Shown here piece by piece: positions 1-8,432 of a stretch of DNA of 64,000 bases. Source of the DNA: Pseudomonas sp. RIT-PI-r. Its GTDB lineage: Bacteria > Pseudomonadota > Gammaproteobacteria > Pseudomonadales > Pseudomonadaceae. Location of the stretch: the NCBI RefSeq assembly GCF_001297015.1, contig NZ_LIGE01000023.1, positions 62,001 to 126,000 on the forward strand, given 5' to 3'. The notes below the pieces were generated by a model. That model was not told where the DNA came from. It was given only the letters and a program-made list of their open reading frames with translations, and ran no database searches. Both the position numbers and the translations under genes were made by a program. The stretch's first letter is position 1. The number at the start of each line of letters is the position of its first letter.

Positions 1-47
1 TAGCCGCATTCCATTCTCAGTGTAGGAATTGTTCACGTCGAGACACA

Positions 48-75
48 TTTGGACACTTTCATGAATGTGTCCGAA
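48..75. promoter_or_regulatory. 28-bp near-perfect palindrome, operator-like
   Basis: Twelve of fourteen base pairs are symmetric around a central TTCATGAA core, with GGACAC/GTGTCC arms; the mismatches are at 50/73 and 57/66. It ends 38 bp before the dedA start codon. No T-run follows, so a terminator is unlikely. A dimeric repressor or activator site is the simplest reading, but no known consensus was recognised. The rest of 1-113 shows no gene. Confidence 0.45.
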
Positions 76-113
76 GGGTTAGGCTGCGCGTTCATTTCGC
101 CAGCACCCAGACA

Positions 114-764
114 ATGCTCCAACAATTTCTGCATGACTTTGGCTACTTTGCCTTGTTTCTCGGCACGTTCTTCGAAGGCGAAACCATTCTGGTGCTCGCA
201 GGCTTCCTCGCGTTCCGTGGATACATGGACATCAATATTGTGGTGGTCGTGGCGTTCTTCGGCAGCTATGCCGGCGATCAGCTGTGGTACTTCATGGGGC
301 GCAAGCACGGGCGCAAATTGCTCGCGCGCAAACCACGCTGGCAGATGATGGGCGACCGCGCGCTGGAACACATTCGCAGGCATCCGGATATCTGGGTGCT
401 GAGCTTCCGCTTCGTCTATGGCCTGCGCACGGTGATGCCGGTGGCGATCGGCCTGTCGGGTTATCCGCCGGGACGTTACCTGCTGCTGAACGGCATTGGC
501 GCGGCGATCTGGGCCACCGCGCTGGCCGCTGCGGCTTACCACTTCGGCGCGGTGCTGGAAGGCATGCTCGGCAGTATCAAAAAATATGAGCTGTGGGTGC
601 TCGGTGCGTTGCTGGTGCTGGGCGTCGGCCTGTGGCTGCGTCGGCGCTTCAAGAATGCCCGTCTGGCGAAACAGGTTTACGCCGACGAGCAAGCAGCAAA
701 AGCCTTGCAACTGCAGCAAGCCGAACAGGCAAAAACCGCCGACCCTAAGACGCCAGCCGAATAA
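114..764 (+). CDS. DedA family membrane protein
   Basis: A 216-residue inner-membrane protein of the DedA/VTT (SNARE-associated) family, whose members are implicated in polyprenyl-phosphate or phospholipid flipping and in envelope homeostasis. Family hallmarks are visible: acidic residues E21 and E23 in the first re-entrant segment, D55, and the conserved arginines in the segment SFRFVYGLRTVMPV (R99, R105). Hydrophobic stretches lie near residues 10-35, 40-60, 105-125, 128-150 and 155-175. The tail is Lys/Ala/Gln-rich and probably cytoplasmic. The ATG has no strong Shine-Dalgarno. The gene ends 20 bp inside the convergent fatty acid hydroxylase gene. Which DedA paralogue this is cannot be said from sequence alone. 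Confidence 0.88.
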   Translation: MLQQFLHDFGYFALFLGTFFEGETILVLAGFLAFRGYMDINIVVVVAFFGSYAGDQLWYFMGRKHGRKLLARKPRWQMMGDRALEHIRRHPDIWVLSFRFVYGLRTVMPVAIGLSGYPPGRYLLLNGIGAAIWATALAAAAYHFGAVLEGMLGSIKKYELWVLGALLVLGVGLWLRRRFKNARLAKQVYADEQAAKALQLQQAEQAKTADPKTPAE

Positions 765-1980
765 CGCACTGGCGACTCACGTACAGCCCGCCAACACTGA
801 GCAGGCTGTAACCGAGCAGGCCCGCCCCCATCAGCGGGCTGGCCGGCCAAAGCCCGACCAGCGGCGCCAGCCACAGCAGCGGCACGTTCAACCCCAGCCG
901 CAACAGTTCGACCTTCAGCGCCCACGGGCGATTCTCCAGGGCCACGCCCAACGCAAACACCCCGAAAGCCACCGCGCCCCAGCCGAGTAACAGCGCGGCC
1001 GTCGGCAGGCTACGCTCCAGGTTCATCAGATAACTGCCCAGCGCGATGTAGACGCAAAACTGCAGCGCCACATACCACTGCAGGCGCCGCTCGAGCGGCA
1101 CGTCGAATTTGCGGAATCGAGCCAGATCCGGCTTGCTCATCGGGTACTTCGCCGCCACGTCCGCCGGCCGCCAACCGGTGCGCATGAACCAGATCCGCAG
1201 CTTGTCCCACGGGCGCTCGGCCCGGCGTGCGTCATCCCACAATTGCGCATAAAACTGCAGGTTGGCCCACAGCGGATTCCAGCTCGCCAATGGCGTGGTC
1301 ACACCGAAAATCACCGGTTCGTTATCGTCCTCTTCCTGAAACGTGCCGAACAACCGGTCCCAAAGAATGAACACCCCGCCGTAGTTGCGATCCATGTAGA
1401 GAGCGTTCTGTGCATGGTGAGCCCGATGATTGGATGGCGTAACGAAGCACCACTCGAACCAGCCGAGCTTGGGAATGTGCCTGGTGTGCACCCAGAATTG
1501 ATACAGCAGGTTGAGCGCCGCGACGCTGACAAACACCAGCAGCGGCACGCCAAGCAACGCCATCGGCAGGTAGAAAACCCAGCCGAGCAGAAACCCGGTG
1601 CTGGTCTGGCGCAACGCGGTGGAGAGGTTGTACTCCTCGCTCTGGTGATGCACCGAATGCGCGGCCCAGAGGATGTTGCGCTCATGCCCCATGCGGTGCA
1701 GCCAGTAATAGCAGAAGTCGTAGAGGACGAACGCAAACACCCAGACCCAGAAGCGGTCCGTCGGCAGCCTGAGCCAGGCCAGATGTTCCAGGGCAAACGC
1801 GTACGTGAGCAGCCCGACACCTTTGGTCAGCAACCCGGTGGTGGTCGACAACACACCGGTGCTGATGCTGTTCACCGCGTCCGCCAGGCGATAGTTGCTG
1901 ACCCCGCGCCAGCGGTCGGCAATCAGTTCAACCGCGATCAACACGAGGAAAAACGGCACCGCATACAGAATGAAGTCCAT
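745..1980 (-). CDS. Sterol desaturase / fatty acid hydroxylase family protein
   Basis: A 411-residue integral membrane di-iron oxygenase of the fatty acid hydroxylase superfamily. The three histidine clusters that bind the diiron centre are present: HRMGH (95-99), HSVHH (108-112) and HRAHH (185-189), with a further HTRH at 165-168. Hydrophobic helices flank them at about 1-20, 40-65, 78-93 and 130-160. A C-terminal hydrophobic region (about 300-400) adds further spans, making it longer than a minimal hydroxylase (about 270 residues). The substrate is unknown; bacterial members act on fatty acids, ether lipids or carotenoids. It overlaps convergent dedA by 20 bp and is divergent from elbB. Confidence 0.85.
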   Translation of the reverse strand: MDFILYAVPFFLVLIAVELIADRWRGVSNYRLADAVNSISTGVLSTTTGLLTKGVGLLTYAFALEHLAWLRLPTDRFWVWVFAFVLYDFCYYWLHRMGHERNILWAAHSVHHQSEEYNLSTALRQTSTGFLLGWVFYLPMALLGVPLLVFVSVAALNLLYQFWVHTRHIPKLGWFEWCFVTPSNHRAHHAQNALYMDRNYGGVFILWDRLFGTFQEEDDNEPVIFGVTTPLASWNPLWANLQFYAQLWDDARRAERPWDKLRIWFMRTGWRPADVAAKYPMSKPDLARFRKFDVPLERRLQWYVALQFCVYIALGSYLMNLERSLPTAALLLGWGAVAFGVFALGVALENRPWALKVELLRLGLNVPLLWLAPLVGLWPASPLMGAGLLGYSLLSVGGLYVSRQCVIRLAS

Positions 1981-2095
1981 GACGCGCCCTGAATGAAGTC
2001 TTGAGGACTGATCCTAGGTGTAGCCGCCCATTAACCCTATGGCAACGCGCGACAATTTAGTGGACATTTAGCGCCATGAATCTGGAGAGAAAACC

Positions 2096-2764
2096 ATGAG
2101 CAAAAAAGTTGCAGTGATCCTGTCCGGCAGTGGCGTATACGACGGCGCCGAGATCCATGAGAGCGTCATCACCCTGCTGCGCCTCGACCAACGCGGCGCC
2201 CAGGTGCAGTGCTTCGCCCCGAACATCGCGCAATTGCATGTGATCAACCACCTGACCGGCGAAGAAATGCCCGAGTCGCGCAATGTGCTGGTGGAATCGG
2301 CGCGGATTGCCCGTGGCAACATCAAGGACATCCGCGAGGCCGACGTTGACGACTTCGACGCACTGATCGTGCCCGGCGGCTTTGGTGCGGCGAAAAACCT
2401 GTCCAACTTTGCCGTCGAAGGCGCTGGCTGCAGCGTGCAGCCTGAAGTGCTGGCGCTGGCGGAGGCATTCGCCGAAGCAGGCAAACCAGTGGGCCTGATG
2501 TGCATCTCGCCGGCATTGGCCGCGAAGATCTACGGCCCGGGCGTGACCTGCACCATCGGCAACGATGCCGACACCGCCACGGCGATGAACAAGATGGGCG
2601 CGACCCACGAAGATTGCGCGGTGACCGAGATCATTGAAGACAAGGCGCGCAAACTGGTGACGACCCCGGCTTACATGCTGGCGCAGAACATCAGCGAGGC
2701 TGCTTCGGGGATCAACAAACTGGTCGACCGAGTATTAGAGCTGACCCACGAAAATGACGCCTGA
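2096..2764 (+). CDS. elbB: Isoprenoid biosynthesis glyoxalase ElbB
   Basis: A 222-residue DJ-1/PfpI-class I glutamine-amidotransferase-fold protein matching ElbB (SCRP-27A/YhbL). It has a characteristic N-terminus (KKVAVILSGSGVYDGAEIHE), the PGGFG loop at 93-97 and the nucleophile-elbow cysteine C136 in GLMCISPA. E. coli ElbB has weak glyoxalase activity and was linked to isoprenoid biosynthesis; its physiological role is unsettled. A GGAGAG Shine-Dalgarno lies 5-10 bp before the ATG. Divergent from the hydroxylase gene and followed by a REP doublet. Confidence 0.92.
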   Translation: MSKKVAVILSGSGVYDGAEIHESVITLLRLDQRGAQVQCFAPNIAQLHVINHLTGEEMPESRNVLVESARIARGNIKDIREADVDDFDALIVPGGFGAAKNLSNFAVEGAGCSVQPEVLALAEAFAEAGKPVGLMCISPALAAKIYGPGVTCTIGNDADTATAMNKMGATHEDCAVTEIIEDKARKLVTTPAYMLAQNISEAASGINKLVDRVLELTHENDA

Positions 2765-2774
2765 CACGGTCTAT

Positions 2775-2864
2775 TGTAGGAGTGAGCCTGCTCGCGATGG
2801 CGGTGTGTCAGGCAACATATCTGTTGAATGATCGACCGCTATCGCGAGCAGGCTCACTCCTACA
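2775..2864. repeat. REP doublet (REPIN), GTAGGAGTGAGCCTGCTCGCGAT type
   Basis: Two inverted 24-bp arms (2775-2798 and 2841-2864) pair as TGTAGGAGTGAGCC...GCGAT against its reverse complement around a 42-bp spacer. The same sequence recurs in this window near 24.0, 25.2, 30.0 and 63.6 kb. It lies in the convergent gap between elbB and the DUF188 gene. Confidence 0.9.
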
Positions 2865-2881
2865 AGGGATTTGTGTGGGGC

Positions 2882-3337
2882 TCAGGTGTTGCGGGCCAGG
2901 CGCGTGAGGATCCGGTCCAGCGCATTGGCAAACGCCTGCTTTTCGCGGTCGCCAAACGGCGCGGGGCCGCCGCTCATCTGGCCTTGCTCACGCAGGTCGG
3001 TGAACAGGTTGCGCACTGCCAGCCGTTCACCCATGTTCTGCGCATCGAACTCCTTGCCGCGCGGGTCGAGCGCCGCCACGCCCTTCTTCACCAGCCGATC
3101 GGCCAGCGGGATATCGCTGCAGATCACCAGTTCCCCCGGCACCGCGTGTTCGACCAGATAATCGTCCGCCGCATCCGGCCCGCTCGGCACCACGATCAGC
3201 TTGACGATGGCCAGCCCCGGCTTGATCTGCGGCTGCCCGGCCACCATTACCACTTCGAACTGGCGCTTGAGGGCGAACTTCACCACCAGATCCTTCGCCG
3301 CCCGAGGGCAAGCGTCGGCATCGATCCATACACGCAT
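2882..3337 (-). CDS. YaiI/YqxD family (DUF188) protein
   Basis: A 151-residue protein of the UPF0178/DUF188 family, with the family start RVWIDADACP and internal motifs DAADDYLVEHA and ICSDIPLADRL. The fold resembles PIN-like nucleases and the conserved aspartates (D5, D7) fit a metal site, but no activity is established for the family. The length is typical. It is convergent to elbB with a REP doublet between, and a long inverted repeat lies just upstream of its start. Confidence 0.9.
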   Translation of the reverse strand: MRVWIDADACPRAAKDLVVKFALKRQFEVVMVAGQPQIKPGLAIVKLIVVPSGPDAADDYLVEHAVPGELVICSDIPLADRLVKKGVAALDPRGKEFDAQNMGERLAVRNLFTDLREQGQMSGGPAPFGDREKQAFANALDRILTRLARNT

Positions 3338-3353
3338 TTTTTTACTCCAAAAA

Positions 3354-3449
3354 ATTCGCGAGCAAGTCGAATGTGAGCACCGTCACTCCCACAGGTTACG
3401 CGCAAACCCTGTGGGAGTGACGGTGCGACGATTCGACTTGCTCGCGAAT
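3354..3449. repeat. Compound inverted repeat (nested REP-like doublet)
   Basis: Outer arms ATTCGCGAGCAAGTCGAAT (3354-3372 and its complement 3431-3449) are perfect over 19 bp. Inside them a second pair of arms, CACCGTCACTCCCACAGG and its complement, is separated by about 10 bp. The element fills the gap between the DUF188 start and the FTR1 stop. It resembles the GTGGGAG...CGAA REP families but is longer and nested. Confidence 0.85.
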
Positions 3450-3468
3450 GTGAGCGCAGCGAATGCTG

Positions 3469-5364
3469 TTAAGCGGCTACCCGCCGCTTCTCAGCCACCC
3501 AACTACGCCCATACAACACAACAATCGCCACAATCGCCACGGCCTGCGCCGTCAACGAATACGCATCGGCATGAATCCCCAGCCAGTCAAACTCAAAGAA
3601 CGCCACTGGCCGCGTGCCGAAGATCCCGGCCTCCTGCAACGCCTTCACGCCATGCCCGGCGAACCCCACCGACAATGCGCACAGCAACGCCGCGTTGATG
3701 CTGAAGAACAGCGTCAGCGGCAGTTTCGCCGAGCCACGCAGGATCACCCACGCCAGTCCGACCAGCAGCACCAGCGCCGTCGCGCCACCGGCGAGCACCG
3801 CGTCATGCCCGGCCGGGCCGGCCTGCAGCCACAGGGTTTCGTAGAACAGGATCACCTCGAACAACTCGCGGTACACCGAGAAGAACGCCAGAATCGCAAA
3901 GCCGAAGCGTCCGCCACCGCCGACCAGACTGCTCTTGATGTAATCCTGCCAAGCCGCTGCATGGCGACGGTCGTGCATCCACACGCCAAGCCACAGCACC
4001 ATCACACTGGCGAACAGCGCCGTCGCGCCTTCCAGCAGCTCACGCTGCGAGCCGCTGACATCGATGACATACGCTGCCAACGCCCAGGTGCCGAGGCCGG
4101 CCAACAGCGCCAAACCCCAACCGACGTTGACACTGCGCACCGCCGATTGCTGACCGGTATTGCGCAGGAAGGCAAGGATAGCCGCCAGCACCAGAATCGC
4201 TTCCAGGCCTTCGCGCAGCAAAATCAGCAGACCGGAGATGTAGCTGAGCGACCAGCTCAAGCCATCGCTGCCCAACAGGCCGGCGGACTCTTTCAGCTTG
4301 GCCTTGGCCGCGTCCAGACGCTGCTCGGCCTGCTCGACGGGCAAACCGTCCTGCAATGACTGCCGGTACGCCATCAACGACTTCTCAGTGTCCTTGCGCA
4401 CGTTGGCATCGACGTTATCCAGCGAACTCTCGACCAGTTCGAAGCCTTCCAGATACGCCGCCACCGACAGGTCGTAGGCCTGATCGTGCTCGCCGGCGCG
4501 GTAGGCGGCAAGGCTCTTGTCCAGTGTCGCTGCGGTGTAGTCGAGCAACTGCGCCGGGCCACGCTTGACCTGCGGCGGTTGCGCCCGTTGTGCACGAAAG
4601 GTCGCGGCGGCGGGCATACCTTCGGCGGCCAGCACTTCGGCTGGGGTCTGGCGGGCCAGATCGGCGATGTTGTAGGTCTTCTCGGATTTGGCGGCCGCAG
4701 CCTCGGCGCTGAAGCCCGCGATGTAGGTGGCCAGATCCCAACGCTGACGATCATCGAGCTGGTCGGCAAACGCCGGCATGTCAGTGCCTTCGACACCTTG
4801 GCCGAGGGTGTTGTAGATCGCATAAAGGCTCAGATGGTCCATCCGCGCAGCGTCACGCAGATTGGCCGGCGCCGGCGTCATGCCCAGGCCTGCCGGGCCG
4901 TCGCCGACACCGCTGGCGCCGTGGCACACCGAGCAATTCTGCGCATAGAGCGGCGCGCCACGGGTGGGATCCGGAGTGATGATCGGCGCTTGGCTGACTT
5001 CATACGCCACCGCCAGTTGCGCGCCCAGTTGCCGCGCCTGACGGGCGACTTGCGCACCGTCCTGCTTGGCGGTGATGGCAGCGTGCAAGACACTCACGCC
5101 CTGTTCCAGCGCGGCTTTTTCAGGATTGCCCGGCATGCCCGCGATCAGGCTTTGCAGCGCTTGGGTGAACTCCAGTTGCTCACGGTATTCGGCATCATCG
5201 ACGACTGTTCCAGCCTCGACCGTCGGCGGGTAATCCGCGCTGATGTAATCAAGCAGGTGCAGCGCTTGCGGAGCGCCTTCCACGGTATCGGCCAGCAGGT
5301 TGAAGCTGCTCAGCGCGCACAGCGGGAACACCAGCCAGGCCAGGAATCGGGACGAGGCAATCAT
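3469..5364 (-). CDS. FTR1 family iron permease with N-terminal cytochrome c domain
   Basis: A 631-residue fusion protein. Residues 1-25 are a signal peptide. A c-type cytochrome domain follows with the haem motif CSVCH (144-148) and a likely Met ligand in TDMPAFA (195-200). A helical linker covers about 270-365. The C-terminal half is an FTR1/EfeU-type permease with REGLE at 384-388 and RELFE at 499-503, the two RExxE iron-translocation motifs, plus an additional RELLE at 441-445. Known relatives couple periplasmic iron oxidation to Fe(III) uptake; here the haem domain presumably supplies or accepts the electrons (inference). No copper oxidase or EfeO/EfeB partner lies beside it. No clear Fur box was found upstream. 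Confidence 0.9.
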   Translation of the reverse strand: MIASSRFLAWLVFPLCALSSFNLLADTVEGAPQALHLLDYISADYPPTVEAGTVVDDAEYREQLEFTQALQSLIAGMPGNPEKAALEQGVSVLHAAITAKQDGAQVARQARQLGAQLAVAYEVSQAPIITPDPTRGAPLYAQNCSVCHGASGVGDGPAGLGMTPAPANLRDAARMDHLSLYAIYNTLGQGVEGTDMPAFADQLDDRQRWDLATYIAGFSAEAAAAKSEKTYNIADLARQTPAEVLAAEGMPAAATFRAQRAQPPQVKRGPAQLLDYTAATLDKSLAAYRAGEHDQAYDLSVAAYLEGFELVESSLDNVDANVRKDTEKSLMAYRQSLQDGLPVEQAEQRLDAAKAKLKESAGLLGSDGLSWSLSYISGLLILLREGLEAILVLAAILAFLRNTGQQSAVRSVNVGWGLALLAGLGTWALAAYVIDVSGSQRELLEGATALFASVMVLWLGVWMHDRRHAAAWQDYIKSSLVGGGGRFGFAILAFFSVYRELFEVILFYETLWLQAGPAGHDAVLAGGATALVLLVGLAWVILRGSAKLPLTLFFSINAALLCALSVGFAGHGVKALQEAGIFGTRPVAFFEFDWLGIHADAYSLTAQAVAIVAIVVLYGRSWVAEKRRVAA

Positions 5365-5439
5365 GAACAGTTCTCAAATGGAAATGCGAAGTTACATATT
5401 GTTCACTTCGCAGGCGTTTCCCTCAAGCTTTGTCGGCAT

Positions 5440-6339
5440 TCAGCGTAAAGGTGCCGTGAGATTGCGGTAATGCTCAGCCATGAATTCGACGAAAACCTTT
5501 ACCTTGAGCGCAACGTGGCGGGCGTGGGGATACAGCGCGTAATAGTGCCGCTGGCCGAGGCTGCAATCCGGCAGGATGTGCACCAGACGTCCGCTCAACA
5601 AGTCGTCCTGCACCGTAGCCCGGGTGAACGCGGCAATACCGACGCCAGCCAGTGCGGCGGCGTGCAGCGAGCTGATCGAATCGGTTTTGAAGCGACCTTG
5701 GGGATTGACTGGTGTGGTTGCGCCATGGGAATCAGTCAGCAACCAATCGCTTCCAGCAGTGAATCCCAGCATCTGATGTTCCGCCAATTCGCGTATCTGT
5801 CGCACCAAACCATGCCGAGCCACGTAGGCCGGCGAAGCCACCAGCAGCATCGGCGACACCGTCAGCAATCGCGCCACCAGCGATGAATCCTCCAGCGCCC
5901 CGCAAATGCGCAGGGCCACATCGAAGCCCTCGGCAATCAGATCGACAAAACGGTCATCGCAGGACAAATCGACTTCAATTTCGGGATAGCGCTGCTGAAA
6001 CGCCGGCAACCAGTTGGCCAGTTCCAGCGTACCGATGACCATGGGTGCGCTGATACGCAAAACGCCGCTGGGGCTTTCATGGGCTTGCGCCACGGCGACG
6101 GCGGCCTGATCGAGGCGCTCGAGAATGTCCACGCACGCGGCGTAATACTGCTGGCCCGCGGTGGTCAGGCTGAAGCGTCGGGTGTTGCGATTGATCAGCC
6201 GCGTGCCGAGTTCAGCTTCCAACTGCTGCAACTGCCGGGAGATGGTCGAGTGCGTGGTGTCGAGCCGTTCGGCAGCGGCGCTGAAACCGTGACACTCGAC
6301 GATGCAACGGAACGCACGCATGGCCAGCAGTTGATTCAT
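5440..6339 (-). CDS. LysR family transcriptional regulator
   Basis: A 299-residue LysR regulator. The start at 6339 is preferred over an upstream in-frame codon because MNQLLAMRAFRCIVE is the normal N-terminus of the family; the longer frame adds 58 unlike residues. The winged helix-turn-helix is at about 1-60 (SAAAERLDTTHSTISRQLQQ) and a LysR substrate-binding domain follows at about 90-290. It belongs to the large CrgA/AaeR-like subgroup; its target is unknown. It ends 75 bp upstream of the FTR1 gene on the same strand. Confidence 0.92.
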   Translation of the reverse strand: MNQLLAMRAFRCIVECHGFSAAAERLDTTHSTISRQLQQLEAELGTRLINRNTRRFSLTTAGQQYYAACVDILERLDQAAVAVAQAHESPSGVLRISAPMVIGTLELANWLPAFQQRYPEIEVDLSCDDRFVDLIAEGFDVALRICGALEDSSLVARLLTVSPMLLVASPAYVARHGLVRQIRELAEHQMLGFTAGSDWLLTDSHGATTPVNPQGRFKTDSISSLHAAALAGVGIAAFTRATVQDDLLSGRLVHILPDCSLGQRHYYALYPHARHVALKVKVFVEFMAEHYRNLTAPLR

Positions 6340-6511
6340 CAGGGCACCGGTTTGAATTGAGCAGCGGGGGCGCAAGCCTAGCTCAACCAGTGCTGGCCTG
6401 GCACCTGACAGGCCGCGCAGAAGCTGTGCAAAACAGCCAAGCACATTGCCACCACTGATCCTTATAATGCGCCACATCAGCCCCTTTGCGCCCAAGGAAG
6501 AAGCCACCGTC

Positions 6512-7906
6512 ATGCGTCACTGCCTGCTGTTGACTGTGCTGCTCAGCATCGTTGCGCAACTCAACGGATGCGCCGCTTACCGCAATTACGACCTGGAAAT
6601 GCAGCAAACCACCGATCAACTGATGATGGGCAATGTCGATGCCGCGCTGTACCTGATCGAGTGGAACAACCCGTGGGAATCCAAGGATCTGCTCTATTAC
6701 TTCGAAAAAGGCGCGGTCCTCAGCCTCGGCAGCTTGCTGCCCGAGAGCCAGATGGCCTGGCGCAGTGCTGACCAGATGATTGCCCAGCGCGAAGACGCCG
6801 TGCCTTCCGCACCGATGAAATTCCTCGGTCAATTAGGCCGGGAAATGGGCGTCATGTTGGTCAATGACAAACTGCAGCGCTACGACGGTTATGACTACGA
6901 AAAGGTCATGCTGACCACGCAAATGGCCCTCAACCAATTGTCCGTCAACGACTTCGAAGGCGCCCGGACCGACATCAAGAAAACCCACGAGCGCGAAGCA
7001 CTGATCGCCCGAGCGCGCGAGCACCAGTACGACGAAGCCGAAGAGCTAGCCAAGGCACAGGGCATCAAGGTGCATTACAAGGACCTGCGGGGCTACCCGG
7101 TGACCACCCTTGATGCGCCGTCGGTCATCGAATTGAAAAACGGTTACCAGAGTGCGTTCAGCCATTATCTGGCCGGTTTCACCTATGAGGCCTTGGGCGA
7201 GCGTGATCTGGCTGCACCGGGCTATCGGCAAGCCATCGAACTGCGCCCCAACGTACCTTTTCTCGAGCAAGCATTGCGCAATCTCGACAAACCGCCGGCG
7301 CAGGCTGACGAAAGCGACGTGTTGATCGTGGTGCAAAGTGGCCTGGCCCCTGCCCGCGCCTCGGTCAAAGTACTGATTCCAGTGCAGCTCAATGAAACCC
7401 TGGTCATCGAGGCACCGATTTCCTTTCCGGTGATGGTGCCGGACACGGTCACGCCGTCTTTCGACTCGATCAAGGTCGATGCGCGCAAACGCCCCTTGAG
7501 CCTCATCAACAGCGTTACCGACATGGCGACGCGCACCTTGCGTGATGACATGCCCGATATCATTGAATCGGCGCGGTTCCGCGCCAATATGGCGGCCGTC
7601 GGCCAAGCTTCTTACAACACCCAAAACCCCACCAAGGCCTCACTGGTCGTGACCGAAAAAGATTTATTCGAAGAGGCGGATACCCGCACCTGGCGCACCC
7701 TGCCCGATAAGACCCTGGTAGCGCGACTGCGCCTGAAAAAGGGCAACCACACCATCAATGCGCCCAATGCTGCCGGTACGCTGACCGTTCGCATTGATCG
7801 TGATCACCAGGTCATCAACCTGCGGGCATTCGGCGACCGGTTATTTATCATCGGCACGGCTTACGTACCGCCGACAGCGGCGGTGTCGGACCTGAAAGGG
7901 AAATGA
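6512..7906 (+). CDS. COG3014 family lipoprotein, TPR-like
   Basis: A 464-residue lipoprotein. The chosen ATG gives a signal peptide ending in a lipobox (QLNGC, C20); an upstream in-frame ATG would add 22 residues before it. The body contains tetratricopeptide-like helices (YLAGFTYEALGERDLAAPGYRQAIELRP, split around residues 210-240). This matches COG3014, a family often encoded beside ycfL and lpoB homologues. It is first of four co-directional genes that all encode exported proteins, and it overlaps the frame upstream of the next gene. Its exact role is unknown; an envelope assembly or peptidoglycan-linked role is inferred from context. Confidence 0.82.
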   Translation: MRHCLLLTVLLSIVAQLNGCAAYRNYDLEMQQTTDQLMMGNVDAALYLIEWNNPWESKDLLYYFEKGAVLSLGSLLPESQMAWRSADQMIAQREDAVPSAPMKFLGQLGREMGVMLVNDKLQRYDGYDYEKVMLTTQMALNQLSVNDFEGARTDIKKTHEREALIARAREHQYDEAEELAKAQGIKVHYKDLRGYPVTTLDAPSVIELKNGYQSAFSHYLAGFTYEALGERDLAAPGYRQAIELRPNVPFLEQALRNLDKPPAQADESDVLIVVQSGLAPARASVKVLIPVQLNETLVIEAPISFPVMVPDTVTPSFDSIKVDARKRPLSLINSVTDMATRTLRDDMPDIIESARFRANMAAVGQASYNTQNPTKASLVVTEKDLFEEADTRTWRTLPDKTLVARLRLKKGNHTINAPNAAGTLTVRIDRDHQVINLRAFGDRLFIIGTAYVPPTAAVSDLKGK

Positions 7907-8016
7907 CTCAAGTCGTGCGTTGGCGCTTGAAGAAAATCGGGCAGACCGTCAATCTGCCGAGCATCGGCGTGTGCCCCGTCACCCGCCTCGGACAACCTCA
8001 AGAACGGAGTCTTTGC

Positions 8017-8397
8017 ATGCGCTTCAAACTCATCGCGGTGGCGGCCTTCGCCTTGCTGACCAGCGGTTGCGCAACGCCTCCACCGTCACCCCCGGCCCCG
8101 GGCAGCGCGGCGAGCAAAGTGGTGGCGATGGGCGAGCTGAAGAACATTGCGGTCGGTAACATGCGCGTCGCCCGGGAAAACGGCTTCATGACCGTTGGCG
8201 TGCAATTGAACAACACCGACAAGCGCAACAAGACCTTCTATTACCGTTTCGCCTGGCTCAGTGCTGAAGGCTTTCCAGTCGCCGACGATGAAGTCTGGAA
8301 ACCCCAGTTGATCTACGGCGGACAGAACAGCTTCCTCCAGAGCATCGCTCCCACCCCGAAAGCCGTGGACTTTCGTCTGGAACTCCAGACGCCTTGA
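8017..8397 (+). CDS. YcfL-like (DUF1425) lipoprotein
   Basis: A 126-residue lipoprotein with lipobox LLTSGC (C18) followed by a Pro-rich linker and a DUF1425/YcfL beta-sandwich (VGVQLNNTDKRNKTFYYRF, VDFRLELQTP). The start at 8017 sits after an AACGGAG Shine-Dalgarno and gives a proper signal peptide; an upstream in-frame ATG at 7903 does not. In E. coli ycfL lies directly upstream of lpoB (ycfM), and the same order is seen here. Function of YcfL is unknown. Confidence 0.85.
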   Translation: MRFKLIAVAAFALLTSGCATPPPSPPAPGSAASKVVAMGELKNIAVGNMRVARENGFMTVGVQLNNTDKRNKTFYYRFAWLSAEGFPVADDEVWKPQLIYGGQNSFLQSIAPTPKAVDFRLELQTP

Positions 8398-8432
8398 ACC
8401 CGACGCCCTATTTCGTTCCAGAGAGCACTCCC

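Noticed and set aside
5365..5439. Fur box upstream of the FTR1 gene
   Set aside because: The interval has AT-rich stretches but no run of GATAAT-like hexamers close to consensus.
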